From NCBI RefSeq assembly GCF_000378145.1, contig NZ_KB899277.1:582561-646560 (forward strand): a stretch of 64,000 nt of DNA, in the 5' to 3' direction. Both the position numbers and the translations under genes were made by a program. The stretch comes from Saccharibacillus kuerlensis DSM 22868 (GTDB taxonomy: Bacteria > Bacillota > Bacilli > Paenibacillales > Paenibacillaceae). The notes beneath the pieces are model-generated. The model ran no database searches, had not been told where the DNA came from, and saw only the letters and a program-made list of their open reading frames with translations. Each line of letters begins with the position of its first letter. The stretch's first letter is position 1. Shown in pieces: positions 8,270-16,559 of this stretch.

Positions 8270-9241
8270 TTGTTCAAGAAAGTACTTACGATCTGCATGT
8301 CTCTTGCAGTTACAGCCAGCTTGGCAGCGTGTGGCAGCAGCAGTAACAACAACGCAGCGGGCGGCGAAGCAGCAACTGGCAACGATACGACAGCCGAGGC
8401 CGCTGGATTTACCCCTACAGAACTGCGCGTTCAATTCGTTCCTTCGCAGAACGCAGAAACACTCGAAGCCAAAGCAAAGCCGCTTGAGGAACTCCTCGGC
8501 AAAGAGCTCGGTATTCCGGTAAAAGTCAGCGTTTCTCCTAACTATAATACAATCATCGAAGCGATGTCCGCGAAACAGGTTGACGTAGGCTTCCTGCCTC
8601 CGAATGGCTATGTACTGGCTCACGACGTTAGAAATGCAGCCGATCTGCTGCTGCAAGCACAGCGCTATGGCGTAGAAGAAGCAACAGGCGCACCAACGGA
8701 AGAAAAAGTCGACTTCTACAAATCCCTGATTCTTGTTAAGAAAGATTCCGGCATCAAGAGCCTGGAAGATCTGAAAGGCAAGAAAATGGGTTGGCAGGAC
8801 GTTACCTCTTCCGCAGGCTACGTATTCCCGGCTGCAGCCATGGTCAAAGCCGGCATGGATCCTGCCAAAGATGTTCAAGGCGTAACGCTGAAAGGCCATG
8901 ACCAAGCGGTACTGGCTCTGCTGAACGGACAGGTTGACGCAGTTGCTGTCTTCCAAGACGCTCGCAACACCGTAAAAGGCGATATTCCGGACGTATTCGA
9001 ACAAACAGAAATTCTGTTCTCGACAGACCCGATTCCGAATGACACGATCAGCGTGCGCAGTGACATGACGGACGAGTGGAAAACGAAAATTTCCGACGCG
9101 TTCATCGCTCTCGGCGAAGATCCGGAAGGTCAAAAAATCATCAATGATGTATACACGCACGTAGGCTACGCAAAAGGCGACGACGCTAACTTCGATATCG
9201 TTCGCGAATCCGCAAAAGCTGTAGGCCAGAAGATCGAATAG
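8270..9241 (+). CDS. phnD: Phosphonate/phosphite-type ABC transporter substrate-binding lipoprotein
   Basis: A 323-residue PhnD-family lipoprotein. The signal peptide ends in the lipobox LAAC (Cys 21) followed by a Ser/Asn linker. The mature part shows the PhnD pattern: LRVQFVPSQNAETLEAKAKPLEELLGKELG, then a vector for ligand binding around SPNYNTIIEAMSAKQVDVGFLPP and LKGKKMGWQDVTSSAGYVFP. It captures phosphonates, phosphite or phosphate esters outside the membrane and hands them to the PhnE permeases. The start is TTG, fixed by AAGGGGGA at 8255-8262. It is first in a phnD-phnC-phnE-phnE operon and is separated from phnC by a very stable hairpin. No C-P lyase genes are present in the window, so the real ligand is open. 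Confidence 0.9.
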   Translation: MFKKVLTICMSLAVTASLAACGSSSNNNAAGGEAATGNDTTAEAAGFTPTELRVQFVPSQNAETLEAKAKPLEELLGKELGIPVKVSVSPNYNTIIEAMSAKQVDVGFLPPNGYVLAHDVRNAADLLLQAQRYGVEEATGAPTEEKVDFYKSLILVKKDSGIKSLEDLKGKKMGWQDVTSSAGYVFPAAAMVKAGMDPAKDVQGVTLKGHDQAVLALLNGQVDAVAVFQDARNTVKGDIPDVFEQTEILFSTDPIPNDTISVRSDMTDEWKTKISDAFIALGEDPEGQKIINDVYTHVGYAKGDDANFDIVRESAKAVGQKIE

Positions 9242-9321
9242 TCCTCATCTTCACCGGTTCTAAAGCGTCAAGATATCATCTCGACAAAACTGATTTAACA
9301 CGCCATTTTCAGCCCATCATG

Positions 9322-9360
9322 CAGCGCCGCTTGCGGGTTTTACTCCCGCAAGCGGCGCTG
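9322..9360 (+). other. Perfect 16-bp stem-loop between phnD and phnC
   Basis: CAGCGCCGCTTGCGGG (9322-9337) and its exact complement (9345-9360) enclose a 7-nt loop. No T-tract follows, so it is probably not a simple terminator. Such hairpins after binding-protein genes commonly protect the upstream mRNA or partly stop transcription, giving more binding protein than transporter. Confidence 0.8.
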
Positions 9361-9432
9361 TGCGGCGTTTGGAGAAGACATAAATTTGACCGGTATTCCT
9401 GACGCAGGAAGCATACCCGGAGAAAGCAGGCC

Positions 9433-10227
9433 ATGATGATTGAATTCAAAGATGTAGTCAAACAGTATCCCAACGGCACAGTTGGCCTCAACAATATCAA
9501 CCTTACGATCGGCGAAGGCGAGTTCGTGGTAATCGTCGGTCTGTCGGGCGCAGGCAAATCGACGCTGCTGCGGTCCATCAACCGTCTGCATGACATCAGT
9601 GCGGGCGAAATTCTGATCGACGGCAAGTCTGTAACCCGTGCGAACGGCAAGCAGCTGCGCCGTATACGCCGTGATATCGGCATGATCTTCCAGAGCTTCA
9701 ACTTGGTGAAGCGGGCGACCGTTCTGCGCAACGTGCTGTCTGGTCGTGTCGGCTACCATTCCACATTCAGTACGATGTTTGGCTATTTCCCGAAAGAGGA
9801 TCACGATATTGCGCTTGATGCGCTCAACCGCGTCAATATTCGCGAAAAAGCCTATATCCGCGCCGACCAGCTCTCTGGCGGCCAACAGCAGCGTGTCTCG
9901 ATTGCCCGGGCTTTGGCTCAAAAACCGAAAGTTATTCTTGCCGACGAACCGGTCGCATCCCTCGATCCGCTGACGACCCGTCAAGTTATGGATGACTTAC
10001 AGCGCATTAACCGCGAGCTGAAGATTACAACGATCGTCAACCTGCACTTCATTGACTTGGCTCGCGAGTATGCGACTCGTATTATCGGTCTGCGCGCCGG
10101 GGAAGTTGTATTCGACGGTCCTGTCTCCGAAGCGACCGATGCCAAGTTCGCCGAAATCTATGGCCGTCCGATCAATGAAGACGAGCTGCTCGCGGCCGAG
10201 GCTGCAAAGGGAGGCGTAACCGTATGA
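9433..10227 (+). CDS. phnC: Phosphonate-type ABC transporter ATP-binding protein
   Basis: A 264-residue ABC ATPase of the PhnC family. Walker A is GLSGAGKST (~36-44), the Q-loop follows [11 protein letters not shown] (~82-92), the signature is [15 protein letters not shown] (~143-157), Walker B is [12 protein letters not shown] (~164-175) and the switch histidine is in [10 protein letters not shown]. The ATGATG start gives two possible Met codons; only a weak GGAGAAAG lies upstream. The stop overlaps the start of the first phnE by four bases (ATGA), so translation is coupled. It powers uptake at the inner face of the membrane. Confidence 0.93.
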   Translation: MMIEFKDVVKQYPNGTVGLNNINLTIGEGEFVVIVGLSGAGKSTLLRSINRLHDISAGEILIDGKSVTRANGKQLRRIRRDIGMIFQSFNLVKRATVLRNVLSGRVGYHSTFSTMFGYFPKEDHDIALDALNRVNIREKAYIRADQLSGGQQQRVSIARALAQKPKVILADEPVASLDPLTTRQVMDDLQRINRELKITTIVNLHFIDLAREYATRIIGLRAGEVVFDGPVSEATDAKFAEIYGRPINEDELLAAEAAKGGVTV

Positions 10228-11078
10228 CGCCTGCTCCCAAGCCGGAATCGGCGGAAGTGGGAGCACCGCCCCCTCCGCCTTCCAAAAAGCCTGCGCCCAC
10301 TATGGATTCTAAGGGGCCGCAGCGCTATAAGACGCTTGCAACCTGGCTGTTGTTCATCCTTGTGTTGGCAGCCTGCTTCTATCAAGTCGACGCGAACATC
10401 TTCGATTTGTTCAGTGCCAATGCACGGGACAACGTGAATCGGATTTTGAATGAAATGATCCGACCGGACTGGAGTTACGCAGAAGATATCTTTGGACCGA
10501 TGATTGAAACGGTTCAAATCGCCATTGCCGCTACGGTTATCGGATCGATCCTTGCTGTTCCGGTTGCACTGCTGGCGGCCACCAATGTGATTCCGAAAAA
10601 GATTGTGAGTATTCCTGTTCGTATGGTACTGAATCTGGTTCGGACTATTCCCGACCTGCTGTTCGCTGCGATCTTCGTAGCGGTATTCGGTATCGGCGCG
10701 TTCGCCGGTATGCTCGCACTTGTCTTCTTCTCATTCGGTCTTGTAGCCAAGCTGACGTACGAAGCGATCGAAGCAATCGATCCGGGTCCGCTTGAAGCGA
10801 TGACTTCCGTAGGTGCCAACAAAATCCAGCTGATCGTATTCGGCGTCATTCCTCAGGCGCTGCCTTACTTCTTCTCGTACGTACTGTACGCTTTTGAAGT
10901 CAATGTACGGGCAGCTGCCGTGCTCGGCTTCGTCGGGGCGGGCGGTATTGGTCTGCATCTGGACCAGCAGCTGAATTCGCTGCGTTATGACCGTGCTTCG
11001 ATCATTATTCTTCTTACGCTCGTAATCGTGCTGCTTATCGATTACGCCAGTACCTATTTACGGAGGAAATTACTATGA
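10224..11078 (+). CDS. phnE: Phosphonate-type ABC transporter permease, first copy
   Basis: A 284-residue inner-membrane permease. A proline-rich cytosolic leader (about residues 1-30) precedes the first hydrophobic segment (~38-55). The binding-protein-dependent transport domain spans ~90-280, with the EAA-type loop [36 protein letters not shown] (~172-207) that docks on PhnC. The ATGA overlap with phnC supports this start; an internal ATG after the proline-rich part is possible. A second, related PhnE follows, so the channel is probably a heterodimer. Confidence 0.92.
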   Translation: MTPAPKPESAEVGAPPPPPSKKPAPTMDSKGPQRYKTLATWLLFILVLAACFYQVDANIFDLFSANARDNVNRILNEMIRPDWSYAEDIFGPMIETVQIAIAATVIGSILAVPVALLAATNVIPKKIVSIPVRMVLNLVRTIPDLLFAAIFVAVFGIGAFAGMLALVFFSFGLVAKLTYEAIEAIDPGPLEAMTSVGANKIQLIVFGVIPQALPYFFSYVLYAFEVNVRAAAVLGFVGAGGIGLHLDQQLNSLRYDRASIIILLTLVIVLLIDYASTYLRRKLL

Positions 11079-11872
11079 ATCAAACCGTTCCTTCCAAAGC
11101 GCGCAGCACGATTATCCGCAGCTGGCTGATCGGCGTCGCCTTAATCCTCCTATTCATCTGGTCGCTGTCGGGACTTAAATTCGAAGGTATACAGGAATAC
11201 GGCTTTCAAGTTATGGCCTCGATCTGGGAAGGCTTTACTCATCCCGATTGGGATTACGTATACCTGCCGGACGGAGAAGATCTGCTGCGCGGTCTGCTGG
11301 AGACATTGACGATCTCTATTCTGGGCACATTCATTTCGGCATTCTTGTGTATCCCGTTCGCGTTCTGGGCCTCGGCCAATATGAGCCGCTTGAGAGCCAT
11401 CTCCGGCAGCGGCAAGTTCGTGCTGACAGTGATCCGGGTATTCCCGGAAATCATCATGGCGATCCTGTTCATTGTCGCCGTCGGCCCCGGTGCGTTCGCC
11501 GGCGTGCTGGCGCTCGGCGTCCATTCGATCGGTATGCTTGCCAAGCTGTATTCCGAGACGATTGAAGCCGTCGACGACGGTCCGCGCGAAGCCCTGCAGG
11601 CCTGCGGTGCAAGCAAGCTGCAGGTACTGCGCTTCGCCGTTCTGCCGCAGGTTATCCCGCAGTTTATCTCTTACGCACTGTACCGTTTTGAGATTAATAT
11701 CCGCTCCGCAACCGTGCTCGGTCTTGTCGGCGCTGGCGGTATCGGTACGCCGCTGCTCTTCGCTCTCCAGACTCGTAACTGGAGCCGCGTTGGTATCATT
11801 CTGCTCGGTATCGTGGTTCTGGTTGTCATTATCGACCTGATCTCCGGATGGCTGCGCCGCCGTATTATCTAA
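11075..11872 (+). CDS. phnE: Phosphonate-type ABC transporter permease, second copy
   Basis: A 265-residue permease homologous to the preceding gene and again starting in a four-base ATGA overlap. GGAGGAAATTACT precedes the ATG. The docking loop is YSETIEAVDDGPREALQACGASKLQVLRFAVLPQVI (~166-201), parallel to that of the first PhnE. With PhnC, PhnD and the first PhnE it makes a complete importer. Operons with two phnE genes are common in Firmicutes. It ends the operon; a terminator follows within about 30 bases. Confidence 0.92.
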   Translation: MNQTVPSKARSTIIRSWLIGVALILLFIWSLSGLKFEGIQEYGFQVMASIWEGFTHPDWDYVYLPDGEDLLRGLLETLTISILGTFISAFLCIPFAFWASANMSRLRAISGSGKFVLTVIRVFPEIIMAILFIVAVGPGAFAGVLALGVHSIGMLAKLYSETIEAVDDGPREALQACGASKLQVLRFAVLPQVIPQFISYALYRFEINIRSATVLGLVGAGGIGTPLLFALQTRNWSRVGIILLGIVVLVVIIDLISGWLRRRII

Positions 11873-11901
11873 TCGATAGTCAGATTACCTGTTAAAGCTC
11901 A

Positions 11902-11938
11902 AGAAAAAGCGCCCCGAAATTTTTCGGGACGCTTTTTT
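11902..11938. terminator. Bidirectional terminator after the phn operon
   Basis: AAAAAGCG.CCCGAAA pairs with TTCGGG.CGCTTTTTT. It also serves the convergent AAA+ gene. Confidence 0.85.
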
Positions 11939-12021
11939 GTTTGTATTTTCATTTGTATTTTCGTTTCTATTTTTACTTCCATTATTGTTATGGCACATAG
12001 GTACCGACGGATAACCGGCGC

Positions 12022-13362
12022 TTATAATTGAAACCCGATTCCGCCATCCCGTCCATCCAGCCAATTGCCTCTTTTCTCTTTGCTCAGCTGTCCGTTCATT
12101 GAACGGACAATCCCGTCAATGTCGGCTTTGCCATGCTCGTTCCAGTCTAGAGCGGCCGAAACGTACAGCTCGCCGAGCTGCGCCATACTGAAGCCTTTGG
12201 CCAATGCAACGGCACGTTCCAGTTCTTCTGGCGAGACGAAATCAAGCATCCCGCGGCGTTCCAAGAACGCACGTCGAAGGTCCGCATCCGGCAGCATGAT
12301 TTCGTACGAACGATCAAAGCGGCCCGCACGGTTCATTAAGCCCGGATCAATCTTCTCCGGATAGTTGGTCGTACCGATCAGGAAGATCCCTTCCTTCGAT
12401 GTCGCACCGTCCAATGTGTTAAGGAAGAATGAGCGCACGCTCTGGGGCATAGAATCAATATCTTCGATAACCAGCACCATCGGCGCAAGCCGTGCTGCCG
12501 TCTCAAATACTTCCTGCACGGAAACACTGGACGTATATTCTGTAATCTGCCAGTAAGCAGCGGGTCCCTGCACACTGCCGGCAATCGACTTCACCAGCGT
12601 CGTTTTTCCGTTGCCGGGACGCCCATAGAGCAGTATGCCCCGTTTGAATGGCAGATTATGCTTGCGGTAGAAACTGCGGTCCGACGCAAAAAATTGATCG
12701 AGTGACCGGTAAATTTCTTTTTTCAACGGTTCGGGCAGAATGACATCGTCACGCGACACCGCTCTCGTGATCGGCTCGCTCTCCCGCTGAATCCCGTTGT
12801 TGGTATCCGTAAACACCGTAATCCGGGTTTTCTCCCGGCTCCGCTGACGGTCGCGAACGCCGCTGAGGAATCGGCTGATCGCTTCGTCGCCTGTAGCAAA
12901 CACGAAGTCTTCGCTGTAAATCCCATGCTGGCGAAACATCGGAATACGAGCCAACGCCACACCCTGCTCCGGGTATACAAAGACGTTGTTGCGAATCGCC
13001 GGATGAATACTGTATTCCGGTGTGCTGCTGTCTTCATCGTAAGCGAACGTACGGCCTTCGATTCCTTCATAGATGCGCCCCGCACATTCCACTTCCGGCG
13101 ACCCTTTCTTCACATCTTCTTCAAGCAGATCCCAATAGTCGCTGTTGCCGTCATCGCTGGCATAGAGCGTATAGGTCATCCCGTATCGCTCTTCCAGCAT
13201 ATCTTCGATGCCCCGCGTAACCCGCGCATAGGATTCGTATTCGCTCATATTCGGATTGCCAGGCTCGTAAGCGATGATTGCCCGCTCTTCGCCGGCTTCA
13301 GCCGCACCGGATGAACCCGGAAGCTGCAGACCCGTATCGTACTGCTCCATTTTTCTTTCCAT
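12022..13362 (-). CDS. BCS1-like AAA+ ATPase coupled to RtcB
   Basis: A 446-residue protein. The N-terminal ~200 residues are acidic and unlike any domain I recognise. The C-terminal part is an AAA+ module: Walker A GRPGNGKTT (~247-255), Walker B MVLVIEDID (~295-303), sensor 1 IGTTN (~329-333) and arginine-finger region NRAGRFDR (~344-351). This arrangement resembles BCS1/proteasomal-type AAA+ unfoldases, which remodel proteins or complexes. No transmembrane segment is seen. The ATG follows the rtcB stop after one base, and its ribosome binding site GAAAGGAG lies inside the end of rtcB, so the two proteins are made together. A role in controlling or remodelling RtcB or its RNA substrates is inference. 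Confidence 0.8.
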   Translation of the reverse strand: MERKMEQYDTGLQLPGSSGAAEAGEERAIIAYEPGNPNMSEYESYARVTRGIEDMLEERYGMTYTLYASDDGNSDYWDLLEEDVKKGSPEVECAGRIYEGIEGRTFAYDEDSSTPEYSIHPAIRNNVFVYPEQGVALARIPMFRQHGIYSEDFVFATGDEAISRFLSGVRDRQRSREKTRITVFTDTNNGIQRESEPITRAVSRDDVILPEPLKKEIYRSLDQFFASDRSFYRKHNLPFKRGILLYGRPGNGKTTLVKSIAGSVQGPAAYWQITEYTSSVSVQEVFETAARLAPMVLVIEDIDSMPQSVRSFFLNTLDGATSKEGIFLIGTTNYPEKIDPGLMNRAGRFDRSYEIMLPDADLRRAFLERRGMLDFVSPEELERAVALAKGFSMAQLGELYVSAALDWNEHGKADIDGIVRSMNGQLSKEKRGNWLDGRDGGIGFQL

Positions 13363-13363
13363 A

Positions 13364-14854
13364 TTAAGACCTCGCTCCTTTCACTGCCGCAAGCGGCCTG
13401 CATTTGGCAACGACGGAGGCGAGTCCCGCTCCCGTTACGCTGCCGATAATCTGATCAACATCCTTATACGCCTGAGGCGACTCATCCAGAATTACACCCA
13501 GGGAGTTATGATTAACGATGACTTCTTCTTCGGTTCCCACTTTGAGTGCGGCGGCGAATTCGTCTACCGTTACCAGACGCTTTGTTGCACTGCGCGAACG
13601 AATGCGTCCTGCACCGTGGCAGATGGAATGATAATTGTCGGCCCCGCTCGGCAGACCCGCCATGATATACGAAGCTGTGCCCATTGAACCCGGAATCAGC
13701 GCCGGATGTCCGGTCTGCATGTAAGCCTCGGGATTATCCGGATGCCCGGCAGGCAGCGCACGAGTGGCACCCTTACGGTGAACAAACCAATCCTGTCCTC
13801 CGTGCTGCTCTTCCCAAGCGTAATTGTGCATTAGGTCGTACAAAATATTCATTTTGAATGAAGGCCCGAACACATCGAGGAATGCTTCGCGGATCGCATA
13901 AGCGATCAGATGCCGATTAACGACCGCGACATTCAGTGCCGAGGCCATCATATTGGTATAACGGCGTCCTTCCGGCGAATCCAGCGGCGCGAAGATCAGC
14001 TTCGGATCGCTTGTACCGAGGCCCAGACGTTTCATCGCTCGGGCAGCCGTTGATGTGTAATGCTGGCTGACCATCGCTCCCCAAGCGCGAGAGCCGGAAT
14101 GGATCATCACGACTACCTGGCCATCCTTCATACCCCACTGCTCCGCGATATGCCGGTTCTCTTCCGCAATCTCAAGATACTGGATTTCCGCAAAATGATT
14201 GCCGCCGCCCAGTGTACCCAGTTGGCGCAGCCCTTTTACCCAATATGTCTCTTGTACCGCGTTCAATTCTTCCGGATCAAAAGCGAATCTTGCTCTCTCC
14301 ACGTGGGTCAGCGAAGGCGAACGTTTGGAGGAAGCGCTGTCCGGCAAATATTTACTCGGGAGTCCTTTGAGTCCTTTTTGCACGATATGATCCATTCGCA
14401 GATCGGAAAAAGCACCTTTTTTATGTGACTCCATCGGCAGATACTTTTCGATCCGATTGACCAGCTTCCGGCGCAGCCGCAAATCCTGCAGATCGCGCCG
14501 GTGCAGATTCGTCAGATGAACGCGCATGCCGCAGCCGATATCACTGCCAACGATCGACGGGGAAACGATACCATCATTCATTCCCCAGACCGCCGTTGTG
14601 CCGATACACGTTCCGATGCCCACATGTACATCAGGCGTATAACCCATATAGCGGATACCGGGTATTTGTAAATTGTGATTAGCCATTTCAAAAATTCTGG
14701 AATCCAGCCCTGCAAACAGATTCTCGTCCGCGAACACATGAACACTGCCAGCAGGGAGCTTAACTTCATGATAACAGGATTTGGCTTCCGCCGGAAATTC
14801 GGACGCTGCGTTAGATTTCGGCAGGTTAGCTTCAATGGGATTAAAAGATTTCAA
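13364..14854 (-). CDS. rtcB: RtcB-family RNA-splicing ligase
   Basis: A 496-residue RtcB protein, which joins RNA 2',3'-cyclic-phosphate or 3'-phosphate ends to 5'-OH ends using GTP and Mn2+. Every catalytic residue can be placed: Asp105 and Cys108 in SDIGCGMR, His220 in GGGNHFAEIQ, His252 in MIHSGSRAWG, His343 in LMHNYAW and the guanylylated His413 in CHGAGRIRSRS. The C terminus AYKDVDQII...RPLAAVKG is typical. The start is TTG, since an in-frame TAA lies directly before it; GAGAGG is 13 bases upstream, so initiation may be weak. It is the first gene of an rtcB-AAA+ operon lying behind a leader ORF and a terminator. A role in RNA repair or stress recovery is inferred from the family. Confidence 0.92.
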   Translation of the reverse strand: MKSFNPIEANLPKSNAASEFPAEAKSCYHEVKLPAGSVHVFADENLFAGLDSRIFEMANHNLQIPGIRYMGYTPDVHVGIGTCIGTTAVWGMNDGIVSPSIVGSDIGCGMRVHLTNLHRRDLQDLRLRRKLVNRIEKYLPMESHKKGAFSDLRMDHIVQKGLKGLPSKYLPDSASSKRSPSLTHVERARFAFDPEELNAVQETYWVKGLRQLGTLGGGNHFAEIQYLEIAEENRHIAEQWGMKDGQVVVMIHSGSRAWGAMVSQHYTSTAARAMKRLGLGTSDPKLIFAPLDSPEGRRYTNMMASALNVAVVNRHLIAYAIREAFLDVFGPSFKMNILYDLMHNYAWEEQHGGQDWFVHRKGATRALPAGHPDNPEAYMQTGHPALIPGSMGTASYIMAGLPSGADNYHSICHGAGRIRSRSATKRLVTVDEFAAALKVGTEEEVIVNHNSLGVILDESPQAYKDVDQIIGSVTGAGLASVVAKCRPLAAVKGARS

Positions 14855-14913
14855 TTAAATATTCATTCCTCTCTATTTGAGCAAATCGGGGATATGGGAT
14901 AAAAAAACATAAC

Positions 14914-14941
14914 AAAAAGCCGCGGACCTCTCGTCCGCGGC
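14914..14941 (-). terminator. Terminator/attenuator upstream of rtcB
   Basis: GCCGCGGAC (14919-14927) and GTCCGCGGC (14933-14941) form a perfect 9-bp stem with a 5-nt loop. On the minus strand it is followed by TTTTT. It ends any transcript started at the promoter 15213-15242, before rtcB. Confidence 0.85.
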
Positions 14942-15089
14942 TAATGCCGGTTCAACTTGCATGCAGATGCACGGCTCCGCCATGTTTCTTCCGCAAAACG
15001 CGGACAAACAAAGCTTCACCGAGACAGACGTACAGTTTTTCTGCAGAAACATAAACATTCCGCAAAAAGAACCGCGTCTTCGGACGCAT

Positions 15090-15179
15090 TCAAGCCAATC
15101 CGTACCCGTCGAGGACAGGCAGAACGAAAGGCGAGTGTTCGGTTGTCAAATGGGCTTTCAAACGATTAACGACGATCAT
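15090..15179 (-). CDS. Candidate 29-residue leader peptide or small protein
   Basis: ATG at 15179 lies nine bases after a perfect AAAGGAGG (15189-15196), itself just downstream of a near-consensus promoter. The frame runs 29 codons (begins MIVVNRLKAHL, ends DGYGLA) to TGA. No family is recognised and no run of regulatory codons stands out. About 150 bases later a terminator ends the transcript before rtcB. It may be a leader peptide of an attenuator, or an independent small gene or sRNA. The promoter, ribosome binding site and terminator are seen; the function is not known. Confidence 0.5.
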   Translation of the reverse strand: MIVVNRLKAHLTTEHSPFVLPVLDGYGLA

Positions 15180-15212
15180 TGCTGCCATCCTCCTTTGCCA
15201 AATAGTAAACTT

Positions 15213-15242
15213 ATCATAGCCCTTCCCCTTAAGAACTGTCAA
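15213..15242 (-). promoter_or_regulatory. Near-consensus sigma-A promoter reading towards rtcB
   Basis: On the minus strand, TTGACA (15242-15237), an 18-base spacer and TATGAT (15218-15213). Transcription would begin near 15206, a few bases before the AAAGGAGG of the 29-codon frame. Confidence 0.75.
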
Positions 15243-15267
15243 CCCTAATACTGGAAGCCTCTGTTTT

Positions 15268-15297
15268 TTGGCCGACCGGTCCATCCTGGGCTATAAT
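15268..15297 (+). promoter_or_regulatory. Probable promoter of the M24 peptidase gene
   Basis: A perfect TATAAT (15292-15297) has a weak -35, TTGGCC (15268-15273), 18 bases upstream. It is divergent from the promoter at 15213-15242. Confidence 0.5.
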
Positions 15298-15379
15298 AGA
15301 CAGCATGAATGTATAATGGGCACTATGAATATTCCGCGCAGGCGGAAAAGAAAAACGAATCTACAGGAGTGAACTGCTG

Positions 15380-16474
15380 ATGAACGATCACCGCTGGACC
15401 CAACTCAGAACCCATATGGACGAACGCGCACTCGACTGCCTGCTGATTACTGACCCGAAGCATGTCGGCTATCTGACCGGGTTTATGTCCGACCCTCATG
15501 AACGCTTTCTAGGACTTGCAATCCCGAAAGAAGACGAGCCATTTCTTATTGTACCCGCACTTGATCTTGAAGCGGCCAAAGCGGTTTCCTCCGTTCCGAC
15601 GATCCGAACTCATACCGATACGGACGATGCTTATACGCTGCTGCATGGCTGGCTTGGCAGCGGCCGCGGCATGGTTGGCATCGAAAAAGATCATCTGTCC
15701 GTTGCCCGCTTCGAGCGTCTGAATGCCGCACTCGGCGCTTCGGGCTATGCTGATGTAGGCGGCGTGCTCAGCGCACTGCGTGCAGCCAAAACACCGGACG
15801 AAATCGAGAAGCTCCGTGCGGCTGTACGATTGATTGAAGCTGTGCTAACCGAAGGATTGAAGCATGTCCGGGTCGGCGCGACAGAAATTGAGATCGTAGC
15901 CGAGCTTGAATATCAAATGAAGAAACTCGGTGCGGAAGGCCCTTCGTTCGATACAATGGTGCTGACCGGCGACAACACGGCGCTGCCTCACGGCAATCCC
16001 GGTCAGCGGAAGATCGAAGCCGGCGATATGCTGATGTTCGATATGGGCGTCTATCTCGACGGTTACGCCTCGGACATTACACGTACATTCGCTGTAGCCG
16101 AGCGGCCGAACAACGAAGCCGTCAAGATCTACGAGACCGTACTGGCCGCTAATCTGGCTGCGATCGCCCATACCCGCCCCGGCGTAACGCTGGCCTCGGT
16201 CGATGCCGCCGCACGTGAAGTGATCACCGAAGCCGGTTACGGTCCGTACTTTATGCACCGACTTGGTCACGGACTGGGCATGGATGTGCACGAATATCCG
16301 TCCGTTCACGGTGCCAATGAAGAACTTGTGACGGAAGGCCTCTGCTTTACCGTCGAACCGGGCATCTATGTCGCCGGCGAATGCGGTGTACGCATCGAAG
16401 ACGATGTGATCGTAACGAAAGACGGCGTCGATGTGCTGACCACTTTCCCGAAAGAGCTAACCGTAATCGGCTGA
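15380..16474 (+). CDS. M24-family Xaa-Pro peptidase
   Basis: A 364-residue metallopeptidase with a creatinase-like N-terminal domain (~1-130) and a pita-bread catalytic domain. All five metal ligands are in place: the two Asp in MFDMGVYLDGYASDITRTF (~218-236), His in HRLGHGLGMDVHEYP, Glu in FTVEPGIYV and Glu in GVRIEDDVIV. Such enzymes cut the bond before proline in di- or short peptides in the cytosol (PepQ/YpdF type). The length fits Xaa-Pro dipeptidases. The ATG at 15380 has AGGAG ten bases upstream. It is a single gene with its own promoter and terminator. Confidence 0.88.
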   Translation: MNDHRWTQLRTHMDERALDCLLITDPKHVGYLTGFMSDPHERFLGLAIPKEDEPFLIVPALDLEAAKAVSSVPTIRTHTDTDDAYTLLHGWLGSGRGMVGIEKDHLSVARFERLNAALGASGYADVGGVLSALRAAKTPDEIEKLRAAVRLIEAVLTEGLKHVRVGATEIEIVAELEYQMKKLGAEGPSFDTMVLTGDNTALPHGNPGQRKIEAGDMLMFDMGVYLDGYASDITRTFAVAERPNNEAVKIYETVLAANLAAIAHTRPGVTLASVDAAAREVITEAGYGPYFMHRLGHGLGMDVHEYPSVHGANEELVTEGLCFTVEPGIYVAGECGVRIEDDVIVTKDGVDVLTTFPKELTVIG

Positions 16475-16518
16475 GCCTGTTTCGGAGAAGCGAATACAAA
16501 ACCAAAATATCCGAAAAT

Positions 16519-16555
16519 AAAAAGCGGTCTCCCATAAACGGGAGACCGCTTTTTA
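16519..16555. terminator. Bidirectional terminator
   Basis: AAAAGCGGTCTCCC and GGGAGACCGCTTTTT form a 14-bp stem with a short loop. It serves the M24 gene and the convergent transporter gene. Confidence 0.88.
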
Positions 16556-16559
16556 TTCA

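Noticed and set aside
8193..8522. ORF starting at a TTG after GGAGGA upstream of phnD
   Set aside because: It overlaps the phnD signal peptide in another frame and has no family features; GGAGGA lies in the promoter spacer.
8270..11872. Complete phosphonate degradation locus
   Set aside because: Only the importer is present; no C-P lyase (phnGHIJKLM) or phosphonatase genes. The PhnP-like protein at 29274 is far away.
14873..15058. 61-codon minus-strand ORF reading through the rtcB leader terminator
   Set aside because: No ribosome binding site and its end lies beyond the terminator.
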